From: Pseudomonadota bacterium
GTDB taxonomy: Bacteria; Pseudomonadota; Alphaproteobacteria; Rhizobiales; Hyphomicrobiaceae
Reading direction: 5' to 3'
NCBI GenBank assembly: GCA_023430315.1
Contig: JAEZAW010000257.1
Location: forward strand, 1 to 5,228
Length of the DNA stretch: 5,228 bases
The notes below the pieces were generated by a model. The model saw nothing but the letters and a program-made list of their open reading frames with translations, searched no databases and had not been told where the DNA came from. Both the position numbers and the translations under genes were made by a program. Of the stretch, positions 1 to 5,228 are shown in pieces (positions within the stretch are counted from its first letter, which is position 1; each line of letters begins with the position of its first letter).

Positions 1-2
1 TG

Positions 3-557
3 GCAGCGTGCGGTGCGGCCGCATTGCCATCGAGAGCTCAGACGCCGTCCGCGCCGCCCATGGAAAAGGAAGATCGAGGACGTTCGCTCGACGCACTTTT
101 CAAGAGCCTCAAGACGGCGGGTGGCGACGACGAAGCTGATGCGCTGGTTGCACGCATATGGGAGGTGTGGATGCGCTCGGGGCGAGCGGATATCGACCGG
201 ATCATGGAAGAGGGCGTCGGCTATCTCTCCATTCACCAATTCGGCGCGGCTCATGACCGCTTCTCCGAGGCCATCGAGGCGGCGCCCAACTTTGCGGAGG
301 CCTGGAACAAGCGCGCGACCGTGCTTTTCCTCATGCGGGAGCACGAACAGTCCCTTTCCGACATCGAGAGGGTATTGGCGCTGGAACCGCGCCATTTCGG
401 GGCACTCGCCGGCCGCGGCATGATCCATGCCCATGCCGGGCGCTGGAAGGAGGCGCTCGAAGCCTACAATCAGGCGCTGGCCGTCAATCCCTATCTGAAA
501 GAGCGCGCGACCATCATTCCCGAGCTCGAGCGCCGCGCTGGCGAAAAGCCGCTATGA
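3..557 (+). CDS. Exported tetratricopeptide-repeat protein, 5' end outside window
   Basis: The frame is open to the left edge, so the true start is not visible; 184 residues and the TGA stop are seen. The first visible residues, AACGAAALPSRAQTP, look like the end of a signal peptide, with likely signal peptidase I cleavage after SRA. A Pro/Ala linker and a charged helical stretch follow. Roughly three TPR units then run from about base 213 to 515. Each has the small/aromatic pattern of the family and ends with a Pro after helix B (EAAP, ALEP, AVNP). TPRs are helical hairpins that mediate protein-protein contacts, so a periplasmic or membrane-anchored scaffolding role is plausible, but the partner is unknown. 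TTG at 24 and GTG at 13 are poor starts because either would cut off or miss the export signal. No catalytic domain is visible. The TPR call is secure; the function is not. Confidence 0.85.
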   Translation, partial: AACGAAALPSRAQTPSAPPMEKEDRGRSLDALFKSLKTAGGDDEADALVARIWEVWMRSGRADIDRIMEEGVGYLSIHQFGAAHDRFSEAIEAAPNFAEAWNKRATVLFLMREHEQSLSDIERVLALEPRHFGALAGRGMIHAHAGRWKEALEAYNQALAVNPYLKERATIIPELERRAGEKPL

Positions 558-634
558 CGGCGGCCACCTTGCGTGCACCGGCTGCCTTGGGGCATGAATA
601 GCCAGCAAAATCTTCCAGACAGGGCGGAGACCAC

Positions 635-1498
635 ATGAAGCTGATCAGCTACAAGCAGGGCGGTAGGAAGGGTTGGGGCGTGGTCGTGGAGCCCGATGCA
701 GCGGGTGGCGGCATCATCCCGGCGGACGCGGCGCTCTCTGCGAAATATCCGACGATCCGGGCCGTGCTCGCGGCCGGCGCGCTTGCCGAGGTGTCGACGT
801 GGGCAACAGGCAAGAAACCGACCGTCAAGCTCGACGCAATCCGCTATCTGCCGCCGCTCCACGATGCCGGCAAGATCATCTGCATTGGCGTAAACTACCC
901 GAAGCGCCATCCCGTCGACGGTGACGTTCCGCCGCCGAAGGACATCTCGCTCTTCATCAAGACGCACGACGCGCTGACCGGCCACAACGAGCCGCTGGAA
1001 TATCCGAAGGGCGACCCGGCCAAGACGTTCGACTACGAGGGCGAGTTGGTTCTCGTGATCGGCAAGGCTGGCCGCCACATCGCGAAGGAGAAGGCGTTCG
1101 AGCACATTGCCGGCTACACGATCATGAACGATGGCTCGGTGCGCGGGTGGCAGAAGCACTCGGTCGGCGCCGGCAAGAACTTCAATGCCTCGGGCGGATG
1201 CGGGCCGTGGTTCACAACCGCCGACGAGATCGCCGACATCGGCGCCATGCAGTTGACGACCAAGCTTAACGGCGAGCAGGTTCAGTCGACTACGGTCTCC
1301 AAGATGGTGTTCGATATCCCGACCATCATCGCCTACGTCTCGGCCTTCGCGTCGCTGAAGCCGGGCGACATCATCTCCACCGGCTCGCCCGACGGTGCCG
1401 GCGGGAGCCGCATTCCGCAGCGTTTCCTCGTCCCAGGCGACGAGCTAGAGATCTCGTGGAGCGGCCTCGGCACGCTGAAGAACAAGGTGGTTGCCTAA
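635..1498 (+). CDS. Fumarylacetoacetate hydrolase (FAH) family enzyme
   Basis: This is a complete 287-residue protein. An ATG start lies 5 bases after a GGAG within GGCGGAGA. FAH-fold enzymes are cytosolic, use Mg2+ or Mn2+, and hydrolyse, decarboxylate or isomerise beta-diketo or 2-hydroxymuconate-type acids during aromatic catabolism. Residues 1-70 form a variable N-terminal domain, and the catalytic domain begins near GKIICIGVNY (80-88). The metal ligands are visible as E135 and E137 (DYEGEL) and D166 (NDGSVR). Q173 and K181 (GKNF) align with catalytic Gln240 and Lys253 of mouse FAH. The C-terminal TGSPDGAGG (249-257) and PGDELEI blocks are also typical. Two oddities are that the usual NYxxH histidine position holds Arg91 (NYPKR, His one residue later), and that the common Asp of the (A/V)RDxQ motif is Gly171. 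The substrate cannot be assigned. The gene may be co-transcribed with the TPR gene 77 bases upstream, but no pathway link is evident. Confidence 0.93.
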   Translation: MKLISYKQGGRKGWGVVVEPDAAGGGIIPADAALSAKYPTIRAVLAAGALAEVSTWATGKKPTVKLDAIRYLPPLHDAGKIICIGVNYPKRHPVDGDVPPPKDISLFIKTHDALTGHNEPLEYPKGDPAKTFDYEGELVLVIGKAGRHIAKEKAFEHIAGYTIMNDGSVRGWQKHSVGAGKNFNASGGCGPWFTTADEIADIGAMQLTTKLNGEQVQSTTVSKMVFDIPTIIAYVSAFASLKPGDIISTGSPDGAGGSRIPQRFLVPGDELEISWSGLGTLKNKVVA

Positions 1499-1506
1499 GT
1501 CGTGGA

Positions 1507-1543
1507 GCTTCACTCATGGGCGTTGTCGCGCCCATGAGTGAGC
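1507..1543. terminator. Inverted repeat between convergent genes, probable bidirectional terminator
   Basis: A perfect 12-bp inverted repeat, CACTCATGGGCG (1511-1522) and CGCCCATGAGTG (1529-1540), encloses a 6-base loop, TTGTCG. A T-A pair (1510/1541) extends it, or alternatively GCT (1507-1509) pairs with AGC (1541-1543) with one bulged T. It starts 8 bases after the stop of the FAH gene and ends 5 bases before the stop of the opposing VOC gene, exactly where a terminator shared by two converging transcripts would sit. No T-run follows on either strand, so it is not a textbook intrinsic terminator. It may act with Rho or simply stabilise the 3' ends. Confidence 0.65.
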
Positions 1544-1548
1544 GCGCG

Positions 1549-1926
1549 TCAGGTGCCGCGATGCAGCGCACAGATCTTGTTGCCGTACGGATCGCGCACG
1601 TACGCAAGATACAGCTTGGCCGGACCCTCACGCCAGCCGGGGGGATCCTCGATGCTCTTGCCACCCGCGGCGACGCCCGCATCGTGGAAGGCCTTCACCT
1701 TCTCGGGCGTGTCGCAGGCAAAGCCGATGGTGCCACCGTTGGCATGGCAGGCCGCCTCGCCATCGATCGGCTTGCTGATGCCGAATACGCCGGTCTTGGT
1801 GCGGTAGAAGATGCGCCCCTTGGGGTCGGCCTTACCCTCGGGGATACCGAGCGTGCCGAGAACGGCATCATAGAATTTCTTGGACGCGGCGACGTCGTCG
1901 GTTCCGACCATGACGTGCGAGAACAT
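1549..1926 (-). CDS. VOC superfamily (glyoxalase/bleomycin-resistance-like) protein
   Basis: This is a complete 125-residue cytosolic protein read leftward. The start is fixed by a strong AAAGGAG 8 bases upstream. The paired beta-alpha-beta-beta-beta architecture is visible. Module one begins FSHVMVGTDDVAASKKFYDA (2-21), with the strand-helix and FYD signature. Module two spans about GGTIGFACDTPEKVKAFHDA (64-83) and ends in RDPYGNKICALHR (111-123). VOC proteins usually bind a divalent metal and act as glyoxalases, dioxygenases, isomerases or drug-binding proteins. Here His4 is in the usual first-ligand position, but the second-module positions that normally carry His/Glu and Glu appear to hold Thr66 and Cys119. 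Glyoxalase I activity is therefore doubtful, and the reaction is unassigned. It converges on the FAH gene and is divergent from soxB, so it may share its upstream region with the sox operon but is not part of that transcript. Confidence 0.9.
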   Translation of the reverse strand: MFSHVMVGTDDVAASKKFYDAVLGTLGIPEGKADPKGRIFYRTKTGVFGISKPIDGEAACHANGGTIGFACDTPEKVKAFHDAGVAAGGKSIEDPPGWREGPAKLYLAYVRDPYGNKICALHRGT

Positions 1927-1934
1927 GCGTTGCG

Positions 1935-1941
1935 CTCCTTT
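1935..1941 (-). promoter_or_regulatory. Ribosome binding site of the VOC gene
   Basis: On the minus strand AAAGGAG lies 8 bases before the ATG at 1926-1924. This is a near-consensus Shine-Dalgarno sequence with ideal spacing. It settles this start and supports the minus-strand reading over the open plus-strand frame across the same bases. Confidence 0.85.
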
Positions 1942-2014
1942 GGCCCATTCATTCCGAGGATTGCGCGCCCTGCTAATTGCGGATGCGCCTCCCCCGAACA
2001 GTTTACCGTCGCAG

Positions 2015-2050
2015 ATGCAGGTGCGCCAAGCATGTCGCGCCTATCTGCAT
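2015..2050. repeat. Interrupted inverted repeat in the sox upstream region
   Basis: ATGCAG (2015-2020) pairs with CTGCAT (2045-2050), and inside it GCGC (2023-2026) pairs with GCGC (2037-2040), leaving a 10-base loop and an asymmetric internal loop. It lies 166 bases upstream of the soxB start. It could be a regulator site or a hairpin in a leader RNA. In DNA this rich in G and C, a 6+4 bp match of this kind can also arise by chance, and the GCGC arms are self-complementary. Confidence 0.25.
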
Positions 2051-2215
2051 TGCGTCAGCGCGTCGCCCGTCCAGTCTGCCGGATTGCTCTCCAGGAGTGA
2101 GGGCGATAATGTCGGATTTATCCACCCGCGCGTCGCCTTGATCCGAGATAGACTCGGCCATCAGCCATATGTTCCCAGGTCTCATTCAAGAGGACGGGAG
2201 CCGGATCCCATCACT

Positions 2216-3469
2216 ATGCGCCGCTTCTCAATATCCAGCCTTCTTGCGGAGGCTTTCAATGCACATCGCGGCTGGCCACGGCAATGGCGATCCCCGGAGC
2301 CGAAGCCGAAGTACGATGTGGTCATCGTTGGCGGAGGCAGCCACGGGCTCGGCACCGCGTACTACCTCGCCAAGGAGTTCGGCATCACGAATGTCGCCGT
2401 GCTCGAGAAGGGCTGGATCGGCGGCGGAAACTCCGGCCGCAATACGACGATCATCCGATCGAACTATCTCTATGACGAGAGCGCCGCGCTTTATGAGCAT
2501 GCGCTGAAGCTATGGGAAACGCTCTCCACTGAGCTCAACTACAACACGATGTACTCAGCGCGCGGCGTGCTGATGCTCGCGCATTCGGTTCATGACGTGC
2601 AGAGTTTCAAGCGGCACATCTATGCCAATCGCCTGAACGGCATCGACAACGAATGGTTGACGCCCGAGCAGTGCAAGGCGTTCTGCCCGCCACTCAGTAT
2701 TTCGCCGAACGCGCGCTATCCGGTGATGGGCGGCGCCCTGCAGCGGCGCGGTGGCACGGCACGACATGATGCCATCGTGTGGGGCTACGCGCGTGGTGCC
2801 GATGCGCGCGGCGTCGATATCATCGAGAACTGCGAGGTCACGGGCTTTACGCGCGCACAGGACGGTAGCATCAGCGGCGTCGAGACGACACGCGGGCAGA
2901 TCCAAACGCGATGCGTCGGCGTCGTTGCAGCAGGCCATACGAGTGTTGTTCTCGGGCGCGCAGGACTTCGACTTCCGCTCGAGAGCTTTCCCTTGCAGGC
3001 ACTCGTATCCGAGCCGGTGAAGCCAGTATTTCCGTGCGTCGTCATGTCGAATGCGGTACACGCCTATATCTCTCAATCGGACAAAGGTGAGCTGGTCATC
3101 GGCGCCGGCACCGACCAATACACTTCCTACTCGCAGCAGGGCGGCCTGCACATCACCTCTCACACGCTGGACGCGATCTGCGAGCTGTTCCCGCAGTTCC
3201 GCCGGATGCGCATGATGCGCTCGTGGGGCGGTATCGTCGATGTCACGCCGGATCGCTCGCCGATCATCGGGCGGACGCCGATCGACGGCCTCTATGTCAA
3301 CTGTGGATGGGGCACTGGCGGGTTCAAGGCGACGCCTGGTTCCGCGCATGTCTTCGCACATACGCTGGCGACGGGCACGCCACACGCCATCAACGCACCT
3401 TTCACTCTGGACCGCTTCCGCAACGGTCGCCTGATCGACGAAGCCGCTGCTGCGGCAGTCGCGCACTGA
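2216..3469 (+). CDS. soxB: Sarcosine oxidase beta subunit
   Basis: This is the 417-residue flavoprotein subunit of heterotetrameric sarcosine oxidase, which oxidises sarcosine (N-methylglycine) in the cytoplasm and is the usual length for the family. The ATG at 2216 was chosen because MRRFSISSLL and the RSPEPKPKYD lead-in match the family N-terminus; the open frame extends further left but that part has no family character. The FAD-binding Rossmann motif is VGGGSHGLG (38-46), followed by the family block RNTTIIRSNYLYDES (75-89). His184 in RHDA corresponds to the histidine that carries covalent FMN in characterised enzymes (His172 in Corynebacterium sp. U-96). The C-terminal NCGWGTGGFKATPG (362-375) completes the DAO-type fold. 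It is the first gene of a tight soxB-D-A operon; its own Shine-Dalgarno is weak (GGGAG, 15 bases off). It differs from monomeric sarcosine oxidase in length and in the signature around His184. Confidence 0.96.
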   Translation: MRRFSISSLLAEAFNAHRGWPRQWRSPEPKPKYDVVIVGGGSHGLGTAYYLAKEFGITNVAVLEKGWIGGGNSGRNTTIIRSNYLYDESAALYEHALKLWETLSTELNYNTMYSARGVLMLAHSVHDVQSFKRHIYANRLNGIDNEWLTPEQCKAFCPPLSISPNARYPVMGGALQRRGGTARHDAIVWGYARGADARGVDIIENCEVTGFTRAQDGSISGVETTRGQIQTRCVGVVAAGHTSVVLGRAGLRLPLESFPLQALVSEPVKPVFPCVVMSNAVHAYISQSDKGELVIGAGTDQYTSYSQQGGLHITSHTLDAICELFPQFRRMRMMRSWGGIVDVTPDRSPIIGRTPIDGLYVNCGWGTGGFKATPGSAHVFAHTLATGTPHAINAPFTLDRFRNGRLIDEAAAAAVAH

Positions 3470-3477
3470 GATTTCGC

Positions 3478-3768
3478 ATGCTTCTCATCACCTGTCCCCA
3501 CTGTGGCGCGCGCCCGGAAATCGAGTTCCGCGGCGGAGGCGAGGCTCATATCGCGCGCCCACCCGATCCAGCCGCGGTCGATGACCAGAGCTGGGCGGAG
3601 TACCTCTACTATCGAAGCAATCCTAAGGGCGTGCACGCAGAGCGCTGGCTGCATGTCCATGGCTGCGGGCGTTGGTTCAACGCCGTGCGCAATACCGTCA
3701 GCGATTCCTTCGAGCAGACCTATCGCATGGGCGAACCTCGGCCTGACGCGACGAAGGAGCGGCGCTGA
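3478..3768 (+). CDS. soxD: Sarcosine oxidase delta subunit
   Basis: This is a complete 96-residue protein, typical for the small zinc subunit of heterotetrameric sarcosine oxidase. It opens MLLITCPHCGARPEIEF. The zinc ligands known from the Stenotrophomonas maltophilia enzyme are all present at the same positions: Cys6 and Cys9 (CPHC), His59 and Cys63 (HVHGC). The WAEYLYYRSNPKG block (39-51) and the GRWFNAVRNT block (64-73) are characteristic. The subunit has no active site of its own and helps hold the complex together. The start lies 8 bases after the soxB stop, with only a weak ribosome binding site, suggesting translational coupling. The stop TGA shares its A with the soxA ATG. Confidence 0.96.
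   Translation: MLLITCPHCGARPEIEFRGGGEAHIARPPDPAAVDDQSWAEYLYYRSNPKGVHAERWLHVHGCGRWFNAVRNTVSDSFEQTYRMGEPRPDATKERR
3754..3759 (+). promoter_or_regulatory. Ribosome binding site of soxA
   Basis: AAGGAG lies inside the last codons of soxD, 8 bases before the ATG at 3768. It fixes the soxA start at the TGATG overlap and is the strongest ribosome binding site in the operon, in contrast to the weak ones before soxB and soxD. Confidence 0.85.
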
Positions 3769-5228
3769 TGGCCTCTGGATTCTCGGCGCATTCTTTCCGC
3801 CTGGCGAATGGCGGACGTATCGATCGGTCGCGTCCGGTGCGGTTCACGTTCAATGGCCGCACGATCGATGCGTACGCCGGCGACACGATCGCATCGGCCC
3901 TTCTCGCGAATGGCATTCATCTCGTCGGGCGGTCGTTCAAGTATCATCGCCCGCGTGGCATCCTCAGCCACGGTTCCGACGAGCCGAATGCGCTCCTCGA
4001 CATCGATCGCGGAGCTGGGCGGAGAGATCCGAACAACAGAACGACCGTCGTCGAGGCCATCGATGGCTTGGCTGCACGCTCGCAGAACCACTGGCCGTCG
4101 CTCGCCTTCGATCTTGGTGCGATCAACGATCGGCTCGCGCCCGTGTTCGCTGCCGGCTTCTACTACAAGACTTTCAAGTGGCCGCGCTCATTCTGGCATC
4201 GGCTGTACGAACCGGCCATCCGAGCCATGGCGGGACTCGGCGTCGCGCCCACTGAAAGCGATCCGGATCGCTACACGCAACGGAACGCCCATTGCGATGT
4301 GCTCGTCGTGGGTGGCGGCCCGGCAGGGCTGGCCGCAGCGCTTGCGGCATCCGAGAGTGGTGCTCGAGTGATCCTCGCCGACGAGCAGGGGGAGCTGGGC
4401 GGCACGCTGCTGCACGACCCGACATCACAGATTGATGGCCGCGCCGCAGATACCTGGCGCGCCGAGGCGCTCGCGGCCCTTACAGCGCGTACCGACGTCA
4501 TCCTCCTGCCGCGCACGACCGTGTTCGGTTACTACAACCACAATCACGTCGCGATGGTCGAGCGCGTGACGGACCATCTTCAGGCGCCGCCGGCTGCGCT
4601 TCCCCGCGAGCGGTTGTGGCAGGTCCGCGCCAAGAAAGTGGTGCTGGCGACCGGGGCGCACGAGCGGCCGCTTGCGTTCGCGGACAATGATCGGCCCGGC
4701 ATCATGCTGGCGGAGAGCGTGCGTGCCTACATCAATCGCTACGCGGTGGTGCCCGGCAGGCAGATCGTCTTTGCGGGCGTGACGGCATCGGCCTACCAGG
4801 CGGCGGCGGACGCCAAGGCGGCTGGTCTCGCCGTGACGTTCGTCGATGTGCGCGATCCGACGCAATGCGGCGAGGAAGTGGGTGAGCTGCGCGCCTTCGG
4901 TGTTGAGGTTCTGACGGGCCACACGATCATTGGCTCGGTCGGTCGCAAGCGCGTCTCCGGTTTGATCGTTGCGCCTGTGAATGGGCCAGGAAATATCGGC
5001 GCGCATCGAACATTGCCCTGCGATGCCGTCGCCATGTCGGGTGGGTGGACGCCGGCGGTGCACCTGTTCTCGCAATCCCGCGGTCGACTGCAGTATCGGG
5101 ACGCCATTGACGCATTTGTTCCGGGAGCATCGGCGCAGTCAGAGCGCTCGGCAGGAGCCGCCAACGGCACATATGGTCTTGCCGCAGCGCTCGATGAGGG
5201 TTGGCGTGCCGGCGCCGAGGCCGCCGGC
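3768..5228 (+). CDS. soxA: Sarcosine oxidase alpha subunit, 3' end outside window
   Basis: The frame is open for 487 codons to the right edge with no stop or frameshift, roughly the first half of a subunit that is usually near 1000 residues. SoxA binds NAD+ and, with its C-terminal half and SoxG, tetrahydrofolate, which accepts the methyl carbon of sarcosine as 5,10-methylene-THF. Residues about 17-100 form the ferredoxin-like N-terminal domain (GGRIDRSRPVRFTFNGR, then GRSFKYHRPRGIL); it has no cysteine before Cys176, so it cannot hold a 2Fe-2S cluster, as is normal for SoxA. HCDVLVVGGGPAGLAAA (175-191) is the dinucleotide-binding motif. VLATGAHERP (292-301), DRPGIML (308-314) and SGGWTPAVHLFSQS (424-437) are further family blocks. 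The symbol is shared with an unrelated thiosulfate-oxidation cytochrome; the context here leaves no ambiguity. Translation is probably coupled to soxD through the one-base overlap. Confidence 0.96.
   Translation, partial: MASGFSAHSFRLANGGRIDRSRPVRFTFNGRTIDAYAGDTIASALLANGIHLVGRSFKYHRPRGILSHGSDEPNALLDIDRGAGRRDPNNRTTVVEAIDGLAARSQNHWPSLAFDLGAINDRLAPVFAAGFYYKTFKWPRSFWHRLYEPAIRAMAGLGVAPTESDPDRYTQRNAHCDVLVVGGGPAGLAAALAASESGARVILADEQGELGGTLLHDPTSQIDGRAADTWRAEALAALTARTDVILLPRTTVFGYYNHNHVAMVERVTDHLQAPPAALPRERLWQVRAKKVVLATGAHERPLAFADNDRPGIMLAESVRAYINRYAVVPGRQIVFAGVTASAYQAAADAKAAGLAVTFVDVRDPTQCGEEVGELRAFGVEVLTGHTIIGSVGRKRVSGLIVAPVNGPGNIGAHRTLPCDAVAMSGGWTPAVHLFSQSRGRLQYRDAIDAFVPGASAQSERSAGAANGTYGLAAALDEGWRAGAEAAG

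Larger units (their letters stand above)
1927..2215. other. Divergent intergenic region between VOC gene and soxB
   Basis: There are 289 bases without a convincing gene. Frames open on both strands here, but none has a recognisable product or a good ribosome binding site. The region must contain the soxB promoter and probably that of the VOC gene, yet I see no clear -35/-10 pair on either strand. Three short dyads are present: ATGCAG-GT-GCGC against GCGC-CTAT-CTGCAT (2015-2050), GATAA/TTATC with an 8-base spacer (2105-2122), and CCGAG/CTCGG with a 5-base spacer (2143-2157). The last two lie 94 and 59 bases upstream of the soxB ATG, a reasonable distance for regulator binding. Immediately before soxB the translation signal is weak: GGGAG lies 15 bases upstream of the ATG, which is far. 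Confidence 0.5.

Noticed and set aside
13..423. GTG-initiated frame of 136 codons at the left edge
   Set aside because: The product is a low-complexity Arg-rich translation in a different frame from the TPR protein, whose repeats are clear.
548..564. Possible terminator hairpin at the end of the TPR gene (GCCGC / GCGGC)
   Set aside because: It has only five base pairs, spans the stop codon and has no following T-run, so it is indistinguishable from chance.
1456..2100. Long plus-strand open frame of 214 codons across the VOC gene
   Set aside because: It is antisense to the VOC gene, which has a clear fold signature and a strong ribosome binding site. The translation resembles nothing and would overlap the end of the FAH gene.
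1880..2215. N-terminal extension of soxB by up to 112 residues
   Set aside because: The extension has no family character and overlaps the start of the opposing VOC gene. The family N-terminus begins at the ATG at 2216.
1960..2215. Glycine riboswitch or other known leader RNA upstream of soxB
   Set aside because: I looked for a glycine-type aptamer with paired conserved GG-rich cores and saw none; only short dyads are present.
2555..3466. Minus-strand open frame of 303 codons under soxB
   Set aside because: It is a shadow of the high-GC coding strand. The translation is rich in Arg, Ala and Asp without motifs, and the plus strand encodes unmistakable SoxB.
3503..4371. Plus-strand open frames in other registers across soxD and soxA, suggesting a possible frameshift in soxA
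   Set aside because: Codon-by-codon reading from the ATG at 3768 shows one uninterrupted frame to the window end with family motifs throughout, so no frameshift is present.
4425..5075. Minus-strand open frame of 216 codons under soxA
   Set aside because: It is a high-GC shadow; the plus-strand SoxA frame is continuous and carries conserved motifs through the same bases.

Overview
This window looks like ordinary chromosomal DNA from a GC-rich alphaproteobacterium, most likely of the Hyphomicrobiales (Rhizobiales) type. That placement is inferred from three things: strong G/C preference at third codon positions, the soxB-soxD-soxA order, and the way the proteins resemble rhizobial families. 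No rRNA, marker gene or database comparison is available here to confirm it.

Layout. Bases 3-557 (+) hold the end of an exported tetratricopeptide-repeat (TPR) protein whose start lies upstream of the window. After a 77-base gap comes a complete fumarylacetoacetate hydrolase (FAH) family enzyme (635-1498, +). A small VOC-superfamily (glyoxalase-like) protein (1549-1926, -) converges on it, and a perfect 12-bp inverted repeat in the 50 bases between the two gene ends probably terminates both transcripts. A 289-base divergent intergenic region (1927-2215) then separates the VOC gene from a tightly packed operon reading rightward.

That operon encodes heterotetrameric sarcosine oxidase. soxB (2216-3469) is followed after 8 bases by soxD (3478-3768), which overlaps the soxA start by one base (3768 to the right edge, open). 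SoxB carries the covalent-FMN histidine, SoxD carries the Cys2-His-Cys zinc site, and SoxA carries its Rossmann dinucleotide-binding domain. Together with SoxG, expected just beyond the window, they would oxidatively demethylate sarcosine to glycine, passing the one-carbon unit to tetrahydrofolate and producing hydrogen peroxide. This is usually the last step in catabolism of glycine betaine, dimethylglycine or creatine.

I found no mobile element, CRISPR array, tRNA or rRNA gene, and nothing that amounts to an undescribed system. The points most worth a second look are residue substitutions in the FAH and VOC enzymes, the terminator-like dyad, small dyads in the putative sox control region, and a possible lipobox at the left edge.
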